DNA of 64,000 nucleotides from Brucella pseudogrignonensis (GTDB lineage: Bacteria; Pseudomonadota; Alphaproteobacteria; Rhizobiales; Rhizobiaceae): positions 812,501-876,500 of the forward strand of contig NZ_JAVLAT010000001.1 of NCBI RefSeq assembly GCF_032190615.1, given 5' to 3'. Positions 34,065 to 43,080 of the stretch are shown here, piece after piece. A program made the translations under genes and the position numbers. The first letter of the stretch is position 1, and every line of letters starts with the position of its first letter. Under the pieces are notes generated by a model. That model did not search any database. It saw only the letters and a program-made list of their open reading frames with translations, and had not been told where the DNA came from.

Positions 34065-35462
34065 TTAACCTGCACCCAACACGTCGTTAAACACCTTCTC
34101 GCCCGGAACACCCTTTTCAAGACTGATCAGAGCACGGCGACCATTGCGGTATGAGATCGGAATATCGATCCACTGCAAACGGCGCATCAGTGACAAATTG
34201 GTGTCCTGCGCTGTCGTCGCATCATTGAGCCAGATAATGAAGAAATTATCGGCAATCTTTGATGGCACAGCGATCAATGGATTACCCGCAGCCTGTTCCG
34301 TATCTTTGAACGTGATGCGCTGAACATTATCGACCGCGCCGCCCGGAAAATCATCTGGTAGAGTGAATACCATTTCAATCAAATGACTGGCAGGAATGGA
34401 CTGATCCGTGTTCTTGCGAATGGTTAGTTTAAGCTCGGCTTTGGTGTCAGGCATCGTGATCGTGCCACGAATTGCCGGGGCAGCAGGTTCACCTTCGCCC
34501 GGGCTTTCCTGTATTTCCGACCAGACAACTGTTCCACGCTCAACCGAGCCAGTTTCCGTACCACCGCGCTCTTCATAAAGAAGCGCTTGCTGGCCAACGG
34601 CAACAGCTTGCTGGGCCTGTGGTTGGCTTTGCGTATTGGTCTGTTCCGCACCCGGCGTTGAAGCCGCCATTGACTTGCCTTCGCCAAGACCTGACTGACC
34701 GCCCGCTGGACCTTCGTCTTTCTCGCTGCCATCTTCCATCAGACGCTGCGTCATTTTCTGTTCTTGAGACGGCGCCGCTGGCTGGCCAGTCGGCGGCTGT
34801 TCAGAACCTGCGGTCTGCCCGGCTTCTGGCTGCGTTGTTCCCGTATCACCACTTGCTGGTGCATCGCTGCGACCAAGACTTGAGGCCAGTTCCTGCAACT
34901 TGTCTTTGTTCGCCCAAACACCGTAACCGGCAGCGCCAAGAACGAGCACAGCAATCAGGCCAATGATAGGGCCCTTGTAAGAGCGCTTTTCTTTAAAACG
35001 TACAGGGTCAGTATATTCACCGCGGCGTGCATAAGCAGGCTTGTCTTCCGTGCGATCCTGTTCGCGCTCTGCTGACCACTCATCCTGACGACGCGCCTGC
35101 ACGGGTGCTGCATCTTCATCAGTATCAACGTCATGATCGGAATAGGACCGATTGCCAGCTACGAAAGGCGCCTCGTCCGAAGATGTTTGACTTGATTCGG
35201 CAAGAAAATCTTCAAGCGGATCATGCAACGGCTGCTCTGCAACAGGTGCGGCAGCTGGCGGCGCATAAAAGGCTTCGACTTCTTCGATAGCATCTTCAAG
35301 TATTTTGCGTTGGCGAACTGCCACAACTTGCGAAGCATTTGCTGTCACAAGCTTCTGTTCAATCGTCGCGCGCGCCTTTGCATAGACACGCTGCCGCAGT
35401 TCAGGCGACTTATCCGCCTGTGCATCGATTGTCTTTTTCAGAACCGCTACAAAATCAGCCAT
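34065..35462 (-). CDS. Conserved single-pass membrane protein of unknown function
   Basis: 465 residues from the ATG at 35462 (MADFVAVLKKTIDAQ). A cytoplasmic helical part (about 1-65), an acidic Asp/Glu-rich linker, one membrane helix near 160-180 (PIIGLIAVLVLGAAGYGVW), a Gln/Ala/Gly/Pro-rich low-complexity periplasmic stretch (about 190-285), and a structured C-terminal domain (about 290-465; TITMPDTKAELKLTIRKNTD, QWIDIPISYRNGRRALISLE). The pattern is typical of a rhizobial family with no assigned role. Monocistronic on the minus strand; the palindromic repeat at 35560 lies upstream. Confidence 0.75.
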   Translation of the reverse strand: MADFVAVLKKTIDAQADKSPELRQRVYAKARATIEQKLVTANASQVVAVRQRKILEDAIEEVEAFYAPPAAAPVAEQPLHDPLEDFLAESSQTSSDEAPFVAGNRSYSDHDVDTDEDAAPVQARRQDEWSAEREQDRTEDKPAYARRGEYTDPVRFKEKRSYKGPIIGLIAVLVLGAAGYGVWANKDKLQELASSLGRSDAPASGDTGTTQPEAGQTAGSEQPPTGQPAAPSQEQKMTQRLMEDGSEKDEGPAGGQSGLGEGKSMAASTPGAEQTNTQSQPQAQQAVAVGQQALLYEERGGTETGSVERGTVVWSEIQESPGEGEPAAPAIRGTITMPDTKAELKLTIRKNTDQSIPASHLIEMVFTLPDDFPGGAVDNVQRITFKDTEQAAGNPLIAVPSKIADNFFIIWLNDATTAQDTNLSLMRRLQWIDIPISYRNGRRALISLEKGVPGEKVFNDVLGAG

Positions 35463-35559
35463 ACGTCTTACCCAGTTTCCGCGCGTTCGAAATGCAGTAA
35501 ATACCTCAATAATCACAATAATCGTTAGAAAGCAAAGGTTGCGGCAACGATTAAGTGAA

Positions 35560-35600
35560 CGCATCCCGAAAAGTGTGAAGCGGTTTTCGGAAAAGATGCG
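35560..35600. repeat. Rhizobial-type palindromic intergenic repeat
   Basis: CGCATC CCGAAAA ... TTTTCGG ... GATGCG: nested inverted repeats with AAGTGTGAAGCGGTTTTCGG in the middle, a widespread intergenic palindrome type in this order of bacteria. A degenerate relative lies at about 2868-2906 and a related one at 21489. Confidence 0.6.
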
Positions 35601-35687
35601 TACTAAAATACAAAATTTGAGCGCCGATGTGATGCAATCAGATCGAAATGCGCTCTAACGCTTTCAAAATGATCGCGAAAAAACCTT

Positions 35688-35724
35688 AAAAAAAATACCC
35701 GGTCAGCCATAAAGGCAAACCGGG
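35688..35724 (-). terminator. Terminator of purA
   Basis: On the minus strand CCCGGT and ACCGGG surround a 15-base loop and are followed by TATTTTTTTT. Located about 35 bases after the purA stop. Confidence 0.8.
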
Positions 35725-35757
35725 CTTGTTCTTTACAGAACGCAAAGTTCCGAACGA

Positions 35758-37047
35758 CTAATCCTGAAATGGATCAGTCACGAGGATGGTGTCTTCGCGT
35801 TCCGGGCTCGTCGAGAGCATCGATACCGGCGCGCCGATCAGCTCTTCGATGTGGCGAACATATTTCACAGCCTGTGCTGGAAGATCGTTCCACGAACGTG
35901 CACCGGCAGTCGTTTCCGACCAGCCCGGAAGTGTTTCATAAATCGGCTTCACGCGGGCCTGCGCACCCATCGAGGATGGCAGATAGTCGATGCGCTTTCC
36001 ATCAAGCTCATAAGCGACGCAGATCTTGATTTCTTCAAGACCGTCGAGAACATCAAGTTTGGTCAGTGCAATACCGGTAATGCCCGACGTGCGAACCGTC
36101 TGACGAACGATAACCGCATCGAACCAGCCACAACGACGCTTGCGACCTGTCACCACGCCAAATTCATGGCCCTTGGTGCCGAGGAATTCGCCAATCTCGT
36201 CATTGAGTTCGGTCGGGAACGGACCTTCACCAACGCGGGTGGTGTAAGCCTTGGTGATACCAAGAACATAACCGATTGCTGTCGGACCAAGGCCCGAACC
36301 GGCAGCAGCCTGACCGGCAACAGTATTGGATGAAGTGACGAACGGATAGGTACCGTGGTCGTTATCAAGCAACGCGCCCTGCGCACCTTCGAAAAGAATG
36401 CGGTCACCAGCCTTGCGACGTTCGTCGAGAACGCGCCAGACCTGATCGATATAAGGAAGGATCTTGTCTGCAACCGAGGTCAGCTCTTCAAGAATGGTGG
36501 CAACCGCGATTTCTTCGAGGCCCATGCCACGACGCAGCAGATTGTGATGCGCAAGCAGGCGCTCAACCTTTGGCTCTAACGTGTCCGGCTCGGTCAGATC
36601 GATGACCCGGATCGCGCGACGGCCAACCTTGTCTTCGTATGCAGGGCCGATACCACGCTTGGTGGTGCCGATCTTGAGGCCTTCCGTAGCGCCTTCACGC
36701 ATCGCATCCAGTTCGCGATGAACGGACAGAATAAGCGGTGCGTTTTCTGCAATACGCAGAACTTCAGGGGTGATTTCGATGCCCTGGCCGCGCAGCTTTT
36801 CGACTTCCATGACAAAATGATGCGGGTCAACCACAACACCATTGCCGATCACGCTCAGTTTGCCGCGTACAAGGCCGGATGGCAGAAGCGAAAGCTTGTA
36901 GCTGACGCCATCGATGACAAGCGTATGACCCGCGTTATGACCGCCCTGATAGCGCACAATCACATCGGCGCGCTCGGACAACCAGTCCACGATCTTTCCC
37001 TTGCCTTCGTCGCCCCATTGCGACCCGACGACAACTACATTCGCCAT
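35758..37047 (-). CDS. purA: Adenylosuccinate synthetase
   Basis: 429 residues from the ATG at 37047 after a GAGGAG site. Joins IMP and aspartate with GTP in AMP synthesis. The GTP loop is [18 protein letters not shown] (residues about 8-25) with catalytic aspartate and histidine in this region and QGGHNAGHT. Also present: [16 protein letters not shown] and [21 protein letters not shown] longer frame to 37158 adds no family similarity. Flanked upstream by the second Bru-RS-like repeat. Confidence 0.97.
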   Translation of the reverse strand: MANVVVVGSQWGDEGKGKIVDWLSERADVIVRYQGGHNAGHTLVIDGVSYKLSLLPSGLVRGKLSVIGNGVVVDPHHFVMEVEKLRGQGIEITPEVLRIAENAPLILSVHRELDAMREGATEGLKIGTTKRGIGPAYEDKVGRRAIRVIDLTEPDTLEPKVERLLAHHNLLRRGMGLEEIAVATILEELTSVADKILPYIDQVWRVLDERRKAGDRILFEGAQGALLDNDHGTYPFVTSSNTVAGQAAAGSGLGPTAIGYVLGITKAYTTRVGEGPFPTELNDEIGEFLGTKGHEFGVVTGRKRRCGWFDAVIVRQTVRTSGITGIALTKLDVLDGLEEIKICVAYELDGKRIDYLPSSMGAQARVKPIYETLPGWSETTAGARSWNDLPAQAVKYVRHIEELIGAPVSMLSTSPEREDTILVTDPFQD

Positions 37048-37230
37048 TGAGAAAACTCCTCGGTACGGCATCTCAGCCGTCAATATAACCCAAGGATCGC
37101 AAGCAAACCCCGTCAATGAAACGCGAGGTGCTGATCCCTCGTCTCTATACAGACTCAATCCCGCTTGCGCGACTCTTTCATGCAGAAAATGTGAATATTT
37201 TCACGATAACGTGGAAAGGTAGCGTCAGAT

Positions 37231-37366
37231 CGTCTGAGATTCTGGATATGGTGAGGCGAAAATGGTGTTCTTCGAGAACCGGAGCGGAGTGTACTTTTGG
37301 GTACATGAGCACCGGAAGCGGAGAAAAACGCCATTTGCAGACCGCCAGATCCAGAATATCTACGAT
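37231..37366. repeat. Bru-RS-like palindromic repeat, copy 2
   Basis: Outer arms ATTCTGGAT (37231-37239) and ATCCAGAAT (37350-37358) enclose the same interior as the copy at 2043: GGCGAAAATGGTG, GAGTGTACTTTTGGGTACAT, GAGCACCGGAA, CGCCATTTGCAGACC. It ends directly against the stop codon of the acetyltransferase gene. Confidence 0.75.
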
Positions 37367-37876
37367 CTAGCCGGCACGAACCATATAGAGCGCCTCATCC
37401 GAATAGCCTTTCAGCTTGTCTTCGAGTGCTGGCACATCGCGGGTAACGAAGCCCTTTTTCTCCCAAAAACCGTGCGAACTATTCACCGCGACAAGTGCCA
37501 TGGTCGCAAAACCATCACGCTCTGCCTGAGCGCCCATCAGCTCAACAACGCGCGACGCCTGCCCGCCTGAACGTACTTCCGGCAAGAGTGCAATGTCGTG
37601 GATATAATAGGTGCTGATGTCTTTTGGCAGTTCGCCAAGAACGGAATTCAGTGCGGGAACCGAATCGAGTTTCCATGGATGACTGATGCCATAACCGACG
37701 ATTTCACTGCCCTTTGCCAGCACAAAACAACCGGCTGGGTAGATGTTGAAGCGGTCCCGAAAGACCGCCTCATCTTCGAAGAAGTCGGGATGAACAATGT
37801 TGGCGACAGTCGTAACGCCTGCAAAATCCTGTGCCTGCATCCGCCGCCATTCAGCCTGCTCAATCCCGTCATTCAT
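37367..37876 (-). CDS. GNAT-family N-acetyltransferase
   Basis: 169 residues. GNAT fold with ISTYYIHDIALLPEVRSGGQ (acetyl-CoA loop RSGGQASR) and a late helix VNSSHGFWEKKGFVTRD. It starts five bases after serA, so it is the last gene of a serC-serA-GNAT transcript, though a functional tie to serine synthesis is not known. Substrate unknown. Confidence 0.82.
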   Translation of the reverse strand: MNDGIEQAEWRRMQAQDFAGVTTVANIVHPDFFEDEAVFRDRFNIYPAGCFVLAKGSEIVGYGISHPWKLDSVPALNSVLGELPKDISTYYIHDIALLPEVRSGGQASRVVELMGAQAERDGFATMALVAVNSSHGFWEKKGFVTRDVPALEDKLKGYSDEALYMVRAG

Positions 37877-37881
37877 ATCGT

Positions 37882-39483
37882 TTAAGCTTCCTCGACGTTA
37901 AATTCCAAAGGTCTTGCCGCCTTGATTGCCTCTTGTGCAATCAGTTCGTCAAGTGCTGCCTGTGGAATTCTGTCGTCGACGTAGAGCATCGCAATGGCAT
38001 CACCGCCCGGATGATCACGTCCTAGAGCGAAGTTTGCGATGTTGATATCATGCTTACCGCAGATCGTTCCAAGCAGACCAATCATGCCCGGAATATCAAC
38101 ATTGGTGACATAAAGCATGTGCGGTCCAACTTCCGCATCAAGGTTGATTCCCTTGATCTGGATAAAGCGGGCCTTGCCGTCAGAGAAGCACGTTCCTGCA
38201 ATCGAGCGTTCACGTTCAGTGGTCTTCACGGTCAGCTTGATATAGCCGTCGAAGATACCCGACTTGTCGCGCTTGATTTCGGAAACGATGATTCCACGTT
38301 CCTTCACCATGATCGGTGCAGAAACCATGTTTACGTCAGCAACCTGCGGACGGATCAGACCGGCAAGAGCTGCACTGACCAGAGCGCGTGTGTTCATGCC
38401 TGCAGTCGCACCATCAAAAAGCACTTCGACTTCCTGAATAGGCTCATCTGTCACCTGACCAACGAAAGCACCGAGAACTTCTGCAAGCTTGACGAAAGGC
38501 CTGAGACGCGGCGCTTCCTCCGCCGTGATCGACGGCATGTTGATCGCGTTGGAAACGGCACCCTTGACCAGATAATCCGACATTTGCTCGGCTACCTGAA
38601 TGGCAACATTTTCCTGCGCTTCGGAAGTCGAAGCACCAAGATGCGGTGTGCATACCACGTTGGGCAGATTGAACAGCTCGTTCTCTGTCGCAGGCTCAGT
38701 CTCGAAAACATCAATACCGGCACCAGCAACATGACCGGATTTCAGTGCTGCAACCAGATCCTTTTCAACGATCAAGCCGCCACGTGCACAGTTGATAATG
38801 CGGACGCCCGGCTTGGTCTTCGGCAGTGCCTCGGCATTGATGATGCCACGTGTCTTGTCGGTCAGTGGCGTATGCAGCGTGATGAAATCGGCACGGGCCA
38901 GAAGTTCATCAAGCTCCAGCTTTTCAACGCCAAGCTCCTGCGCGCGCGCTTCAGAAAGAAACGGATCGAACGCAACAACCTGCATCTTGAGACCAATACC
39001 GCGCGCTGCAACCACAGCACCGATATTGCCGCAACCAACCACACCAAGCGTTTTGCCTGTGATTTCCACGCCCATGAAGCGGTTCTTTTCCCACTTGCCA
39101 GCGCGCGTGGAAACGTCAGCTTCGGGAAGCTGACGCGCAACTGCAAACATCAGTGCAATTGCATGTTCTGCAGTGGTGATCGAATTGCCGAAAGGCGTAT
39201 TCATCACAATGATACCGCGGCGCGACGCCGCCGGAATATCGACATTGTCCACGCCAATTCCGGCGCGACCAATGACCCTGAGCTTCTTTGCTGCAGCAAT
39301 CAGTTTGTCCGTCACCTTGGTTGCGGAACGGATAGCCAGACCATCATATTGGTCGATGACTTCAAGCAGCTTTTCTTTGTCCTTGCCAAGATCTGGAAGG
39401 TAATCAACTTCAACACCGCGATCTTTGAAAATCTGAACGGCGGTCGGCGACAATTTATCGGATACGAGTACGCGAGGTGCCAT
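37882..39483 (-). CDS. serA: D-3-phosphoglycerate dehydrogenase
   Basis: 533 residues. First step of serine synthesis: 3-phosphoglycerate to 3-phosphohydroxypyruvate with NAD. NAD loop LGVVGCGNIGAVVAARG near 145-161, catalytic Arg-Glu-His in INCARGGLIVE, GIDVFETEPA and TPHLGASTSEAQE. The long C-terminal half holds an allosteric substrate-binding domain and an ACT domain (LYVTNVDIPGMIGLLGTICG) for serine feedback, the long form typical of rhizobia. Lies 88 bases after serC in the same operon. Confidence 0.97.
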   Translation of the reverse strand: MAPRVLVSDKLSPTAVQIFKDRGVEVDYLPDLGKDKEKLLEVIDQYDGLAIRSATKVTDKLIAAAKKLRVIGRAGIGVDNVDIPAASRRGIIVMNTPFGNSITTAEHAIALMFAVARQLPEADVSTRAGKWEKNRFMGVEITGKTLGVVGCGNIGAVVAARGIGLKMQVVAFDPFLSEARAQELGVEKLELDELLARADFITLHTPLTDKTRGIINAEALPKTKPGVRIINCARGGLIVEKDLVAALKSGHVAGAGIDVFETEPATENELFNLPNVVCTPHLGASTSEAQENVAIQVAEQMSDYLVKGAVSNAINMPSITAEEAPRLRPFVKLAEVLGAFVGQVTDEPIQEVEVLFDGATAGMNTRALVSAALAGLIRPQVADVNMVSAPIMVKERGIIVSEIKRDKSGIFDGYIKLTVKTTERERSIAGTCFSDGKARFIQIKGINLDAEVGPHMLYVTNVDIPGMIGLLGTICGKHDINIANFALGRDHPGGDAIAMLYVDDRIPQAALDELIAQEAIKAARPLEFNVEEA

Positions 39484-39571
39484 AAGGGCCTCCTTCGAAT
39501 TGTACGATAATGAAAGGCAAGCAGGCTATGGCCGTCCCAACTCCGGCCACAGCTATCTACATCGCTTGCGA

Positions 39572-40747
39572 TTATGCAGCGGCTTTCAGAGCAGCTTTCT
39601 GTGCAGCAAAGGCCCAGTCGAGCCATGCAGTCAGGGCTTCAAGATCAGAAGCTTCTACAGTCGCACCCGCCCATATACGTAAACCGGAGGGTGCATCGCG
39701 ATACGCACCAATGTCGAAGGCAACGCCTTCTTTTTCGAGCGCCGAGACGATGCCCTTGGCAAAAGCCGCCTGTTCATCCGCTGACAATGCGGTCACTTCC
39801 GGGTCCACAATCGTCACGCAGACCGACGTGTTGGAGCGCGTTTCAGGCTTCTGAGCCAGATTAGCGATCCATGGCGTCCGCTCGATGAAGGCATTGAGCA
39901 CGGCAAAATTCGCATCCGCACGTCCGACAAGACCGTCGAGACCGCCGACAGAACGCGCCCAGCTCAGCGCATCGAGATAATCTTCAACACAAAGCATCGA
40001 AGGCGTGTTGATGGTTTCGCCAACGAAAATGCCTTCGATCAGCTTGCCGCCAGAAGTCAGGCGGAAAATCTTTGGCAGCGGCCATGCTGGCTTATAGCTT
40101 TCCAGACGCGCAACAGCGCGGGGGGAAAGAATGAGAATGCCGTGTGCGCCCTCGCCGCCAAGCACTTTCTGCCATGAGAAAGTGACAACATCGAGCTTTG
40201 CAAAATCAAGACGCTGCGCGAAAGCAGCCGAGGTCGCATCGCAAATGGTCAGGCCTTCACGATTTGCAGGAATGAAATCTGCATTGGGCACGCGAACGCC
40301 GGACGTTGTGCCGTTCCAGGTGAAAACGACGTCACGGTCGAAATCAACCTCAGAAAAATCGACCAGCTCGCCATAAGGCGCAACAAAAGTGCGGGTGTCT
40401 TCCAGCTTAAGCTGCTTGATCACGTCTGTGACCCAGCCGGAGCCGAAGCTTTCCCACGCGACCATATCAACGCCGCGCTCACCGAGCAGCGACCACAAGG
40501 CCATTTCCACCGCACCCGTGTCGGATGCAGGCACAATGCCAATGCGGTAATCAGCCGGAACGCCGAGAATTTCGCGGGTAAGGTCTATAGCTTCTTTCAG
40601 CTTGTTTTTGCCGATTTTCGCGCGGTGCGAACGGCCAAGCGGCGCATCGGCGAGCGCTTGAAGCGACCAGCCGGGGCGTTTTGCACAGGGACCTGAAGAA
40701 AAATTAGGGTTAGCCGGGCGAACTGCCGGCTTCGCAATCGTCGTCAT
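39572..40747 (-). CDS. serC: Phosphoserine aminotransferase
   Basis: 391 residues. PLP enzyme of the second serine step, also used for pyridoxal phosphate synthesis. The start at 40747 ([20 protein letters not shown]) follows AGGAAA; the extra nine codons to 40774 lie inside the leader RNA. PLP lysine in [17 protein letters not shown]; substrate loop [16 protein letters not shown] near the start. The alphaproteobacterial type with [16 protein letters not shown]. First gene of serC-serA-GNAT. Confidence 0.95.
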   Translation of the reverse strand: MTTIAKPAVRPANPNFSSGPCAKRPGWSLQALADAPLGRSHRAKIGKNKLKEAIDLTREILGVPADYRIGIVPASDTGAVEMALWSLLGERGVDMVAWESFGSGWVTDVIKQLKLEDTRTFVAPYGELVDFSEVDFDRDVVFTWNGTTSGVRVPNADFIPANREGLTICDATSAAFAQRLDFAKLDVVTFSWQKVLGGEGAHGILILSPRAVARLESYKPAWPLPKIFRLTSGGKLIEGIFVGETINTPSMLCVEDYLDALSWARSVGGLDGLVGRADANFAVLNAFIERTPWIANLAQKPETRSNTSVCVTIVDPEVTALSADEQAAFAKGIVSALEKEGVAFDIGAYRDAPSGLRIWAGATVEASDLEALTAWLDWAFAAQKAALKAAA

Positions 40748-40749
40748 TT

Positions 40750-40800
40750 TGTTTCCTATCCTCACAGATAGCACGCGCCTCGTTGGGGAGGCGTGGCCCG
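40750..40800 (-). ncRNA. Probable serC leader RNA element
   Basis: Minus strand leader of serC with two short hairpins: CGCCTC, CCCAAC loop, GAGGCG (40776-40793), then CTATC, TGTGAG loop, GATAG (40756-40771), the second overlapping the ribosome site region. Position and shape fit the serC RNA motif reported upstream of serC-serA in Alphaproteobacteria. Assignment is by pattern, without covariance search. Confidence 0.6.
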
Positions 40801-40962
40801 CTGATGAAAATATCGGAAAGCAAAAATTTCACAAGACCGTCTAAGGCTTATTTTTTAAGCGCCGCGCGCTTGAACAGACGTACCAATATCGCTTTTACAC
40901 TTTAAAATTACAGCATGATTTCACCTCAAACCGACTGAAGTTTAAGGATTTATGCTCTAAAC

Positions 40963-40983
40963 CCGCCGGAATAGCACCGGCGG
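40963..40983 (-). terminator. Probable terminator of the BASS transporter gene
   Basis: CCGCCGG and CCGGCGG arms with a seven-base loop, 18 bases after the stop. T-run weak. Confidence 0.5.
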
Positions 40984-41001
40984 ATTCGAATGCCAGAGGA
41001 T

Positions 41002-41943
41002 TTACTTCTCGGATGGTTTTTCTTTCATGCGCGCATAATAGCTTGCGATGAGCGCACCGGAAACATTGTGCCACACGCTGAAAACGGCGCTCGGAACTGC
41101 CGCCAAGGGTGAGAAATGCGCATTGGCCAGCGCTGCACCAAGGCCACTGTTTTGCATGCCGACCTCAATGCTAATTGCCTTGCGCTTTGCCAGAGAAAGA
41201 CCCGCAGCGCGTGCGGCGAAATATCCCAAAAGCAAACCAAAGCCGTTATGCAAAACGACCACCGCGAAGATCAATGCACCAGACTGGGCAATTGCAACCT
41301 TATTGACCGCAACAACAGCTGCGACGATCAAAACAATGCCGATCACCGAAACGAGAGGCAACATTGGAACGGCTGCCTTCACAAGACCCGGCATCAGCTT
41401 CTGCAGAATGAAACCAAGTGCAAGGGGTACGAGAATAACTTTGAGAATGCTGATGAACATACTCATCGCATCAACAGGCAAATACTGGCTTGCAAAGAAC
41501 CAAACCAGAAATGGCGTTACCAGCGGGGCCAACAAAGTGGTCACGCTGGTACAAGCAACGCTAAGAGCCACATCCCCTTTGCTAAGATAGGTCATCACAT
41601 TGCTTGCGGTACCTCCCGGGCAACAGCCAACAAGAATTACGCCCGCAGCCACTTCCGGCGACATCGGAATAATGCGCGTCAGCAAAACTGCAAGCAGCGG
41701 CATAATCAGAAATTGGGCGAAAACACCAATCAATACTTCAAACGGTCGTTTGGCGACCTCCGCAAAATCCTTGGTCGAAATCGTAAGTCCCATGCCAAAC
41801 ATAATGATGCCCAGCAACACGACAATCCAGGGCGCGAAAACACTGAACGTCGATGGCAACAGGAAACCAAGTACGGCGAAGACGATAATCCAGACAGCAA
41901 AAGAGCGGCCAACAAAATCTGAAAAAGCTACAAGCGCTTTCAT
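41002..41943 (-). CDS. Bile acid:sodium symporter (BASS) family transporter
   Basis: 313 residues, about nine to ten membrane segments. Family marks are MFGMGLTISTKDFAEVAKRP (segment 2), GVILVGCCPGGTASNVMTYL (crossing region with the sodium sites) and SIEVGMQNSGLGAALANAHF (second crossing region). Such transporters carry bile acids, pantothenate, pyruvate or other organic anions with sodium. Start at 41943 follows GAAGGGAGAG; the frame to 42024 lacks a site. It is not part of the ser operon (serC promoter and leader lie in between). Substrate unknown. Confidence 0.85.
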   Translation of the reverse strand: MKALVAFSDFVGRSFAVWIIVFAVLGFLLPSTFSVFAPWIVVLLGIIMFGMGLTISTKDFAEVAKRPFEVLIGVFAQFLIMPLLAVLLTRIIPMSPEVAAGVILVGCCPGGTASNVMTYLSKGDVALSVACTSVTTLLAPLVTPFLVWFFASQYLPVDAMSMFISILKVILVPLALGFILQKLMPGLVKAAVPMLPLVSVIGIVLIVAAVVAVNKVAIAQSGALIFAVVVLHNGFGLLLGYFAARAAGLSLAKRKAISIEVGMQNSGLGAALANAHFSPLAAVPSAVFSVWHNVSGALIASYYARMKEKPSEK

Positions 41944-42102
41944 TTCTCTCCCTTCAGACTGCGTACAGTCTCGAAAAATGCTTCTATAAGGCAACGCCTC
42001 TCTGATGCGGCCTTCTAAGGGCATTTCGGAAGATATGAAATAAAAAATAGCCAGATTACTAATTTATGGGCAATTTTGACGGGCTTATAGGATATAAAAT
42101 GA

Positions 42103-42128
42103 AAAAAGCCCGGAGCGCTTCGGGCTTT
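42103..42128 (-). terminator. Terminator of the Omp25-like gene
   Basis: On the minus strand AAAGCCCG and CGGGCTTTTTTC surround a seven-base loop, 20 bases after the stop. Confidence 0.75.
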
Positions 42129-42146
42129 ATTTCAAGTTACAGTGTT

Positions 42147-42884
42147 TTAACCACCAAACATGTACCGAAGACCCACACGAACATCGTGGATATTCATGCC
42201 CTTGTCGTAACCGTCGCCAACGCCATAGTTTCCATTAAACATCTTGCCGCCGTTGATATGGCGGAAACGATAACCAGCATCAAGTTTGAGATTGTGTGTC
42301 AGATCGACAGACGCACCAGCCATAAGTGCGTAGGTGAAGCGCCAGTCAGCATCACCTGAGAGAACACCGCCATTGGTGGTATCGACGAGGTCGTTCCACT
42401 TCACGCGAGTGCCACCGATACCGGCGCCGACGTAAGGCGTAACGCCGCCGAAATTGCCGAGATCGACATAGGCGTTAGCCAGAAGCGATAAAGCAGACAT
42501 CTTGCTTTCATCGCGATCGCTCGTGAATTTAGCGCGCGTCATATAGTCAAGCGTCAGGTCGGTACGAAAATAATCAGTGACCTGATAACCAACACCACCG
42601 CCAAGCAAAAACGAGCCTTTCAGCTTGCCGCCATGAATTTCGGGATCGCCGTCACCACAGGTGTTACAACCACTGCCACCCGGCAAGGTGTAGGTTGCGC
42701 CACGGAATTTCGCTGCGGAATAACCGATATCGCCACGCAAATACCAACCACCAACAGCTGGCGGAGCGACAACGACTTCCGGCACAGGTTCGATGTAATC
42801 TGCGGCGAAACCCGCAGGAGCCAATGCCATCATTGCAGCCGATACAGCAAGGCTTGCGCAAAAAGTTTTAATAAGACCGTTCAT
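42147..42884 (-). CDS. Omp25/Omp31-family outer-membrane beta-barrel protein
   Basis: 245 residues. Signal peptide about 1-28 (ends GFAADY), then a Pro/Val-rich linker (IEPVPEVVVAPPAVGGWYLR) and an eight-stranded barrel with alternating aromatic residues, ending in a C-terminal segment VGLRYMFGG. This matches the Omp25/Omp31 family of Brucella and related bacteria, major envelope proteins linked to peptidoglycan and lipopolysaccharide. The start at 42884 gives a proper signal peptide; the frame to 42944 does not. A CtrA-type site lies about 80 bases upstream. Borders the accessory island. Confidence 0.88.
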   Translation of the reverse strand: MNGLIKTFCASLAVSAAMMALAPAGFAADYIEPVPEVVVAPPAVGGWYLRGDIGYSAAKFRGATYTLPGGSGCNTCGDGDPEIHGGKLKGSFLLGGGVGYQVTDYFRTDLTLDYMTRAKFTSDRDESKMSALSLLANAYVDLGNFGGVTPYVGAGIGGTRVKWNDLVDTTNGGVLSGDADWRFTYALMAGASVDLTHNLKLDAGYRFRHINGGKMFNGNYGVGDGYDKGMNIHDVRVGLRYMFGG

Positions 42885-42959
42885 CTGTCTGTCCCATAAA
42901 TCTGTCTCGTCGCAACTGCGTCGGAACTGAATTGTGGAAGCCACGCTAACGATGAAAAG

Positions 42960-42974
42960 TTAAATACAACTTAA
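42960..42974. promoter_or_regulatory. CtrA-type binding site upstream of the Omp25-like gene
   Basis: TTAA, seven bases (ATACAAC), TTAA: an exact TTAA-N7-TTAA CtrA motif, 76 bases before the start. It is nested in a larger inverted repeat (42963-42990, AACTTAACGTTAAGTT centre). CtrA control of omp25 has been described in Brucella. Confidence 0.6.
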
Positions 42975-43042
42975 CGTTAAGTTTTGTATTATGCTATTAT
43001 GTTAAGCGACTTAGTTAGCAACTGCTAAATGAAAGGAGTTTC

Positions 43043-43066
43043 TTAACCATAACTATTAATGGTTAA
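43043..43066. promoter_or_regulatory. Inverted repeat before the serine recombinase gene
   Basis: TTAACCAT, eight bases, ATGGTTAA: a perfect inverted repeat 15 bases before the recombinase start. TTAACCAT is also a CtrA half-site. It could be an operator or part of an attachment region. Confidence 0.45.
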
Positions 43067-43080
43067 AGAAGGCTGTATTC

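Noticed and set aside
38050..39510. 486-codon plus-strand frame across serA
   Set aside because: Antisense shadow of serA; composition (many Cys, His, Arg, Asn) is not protein-like.
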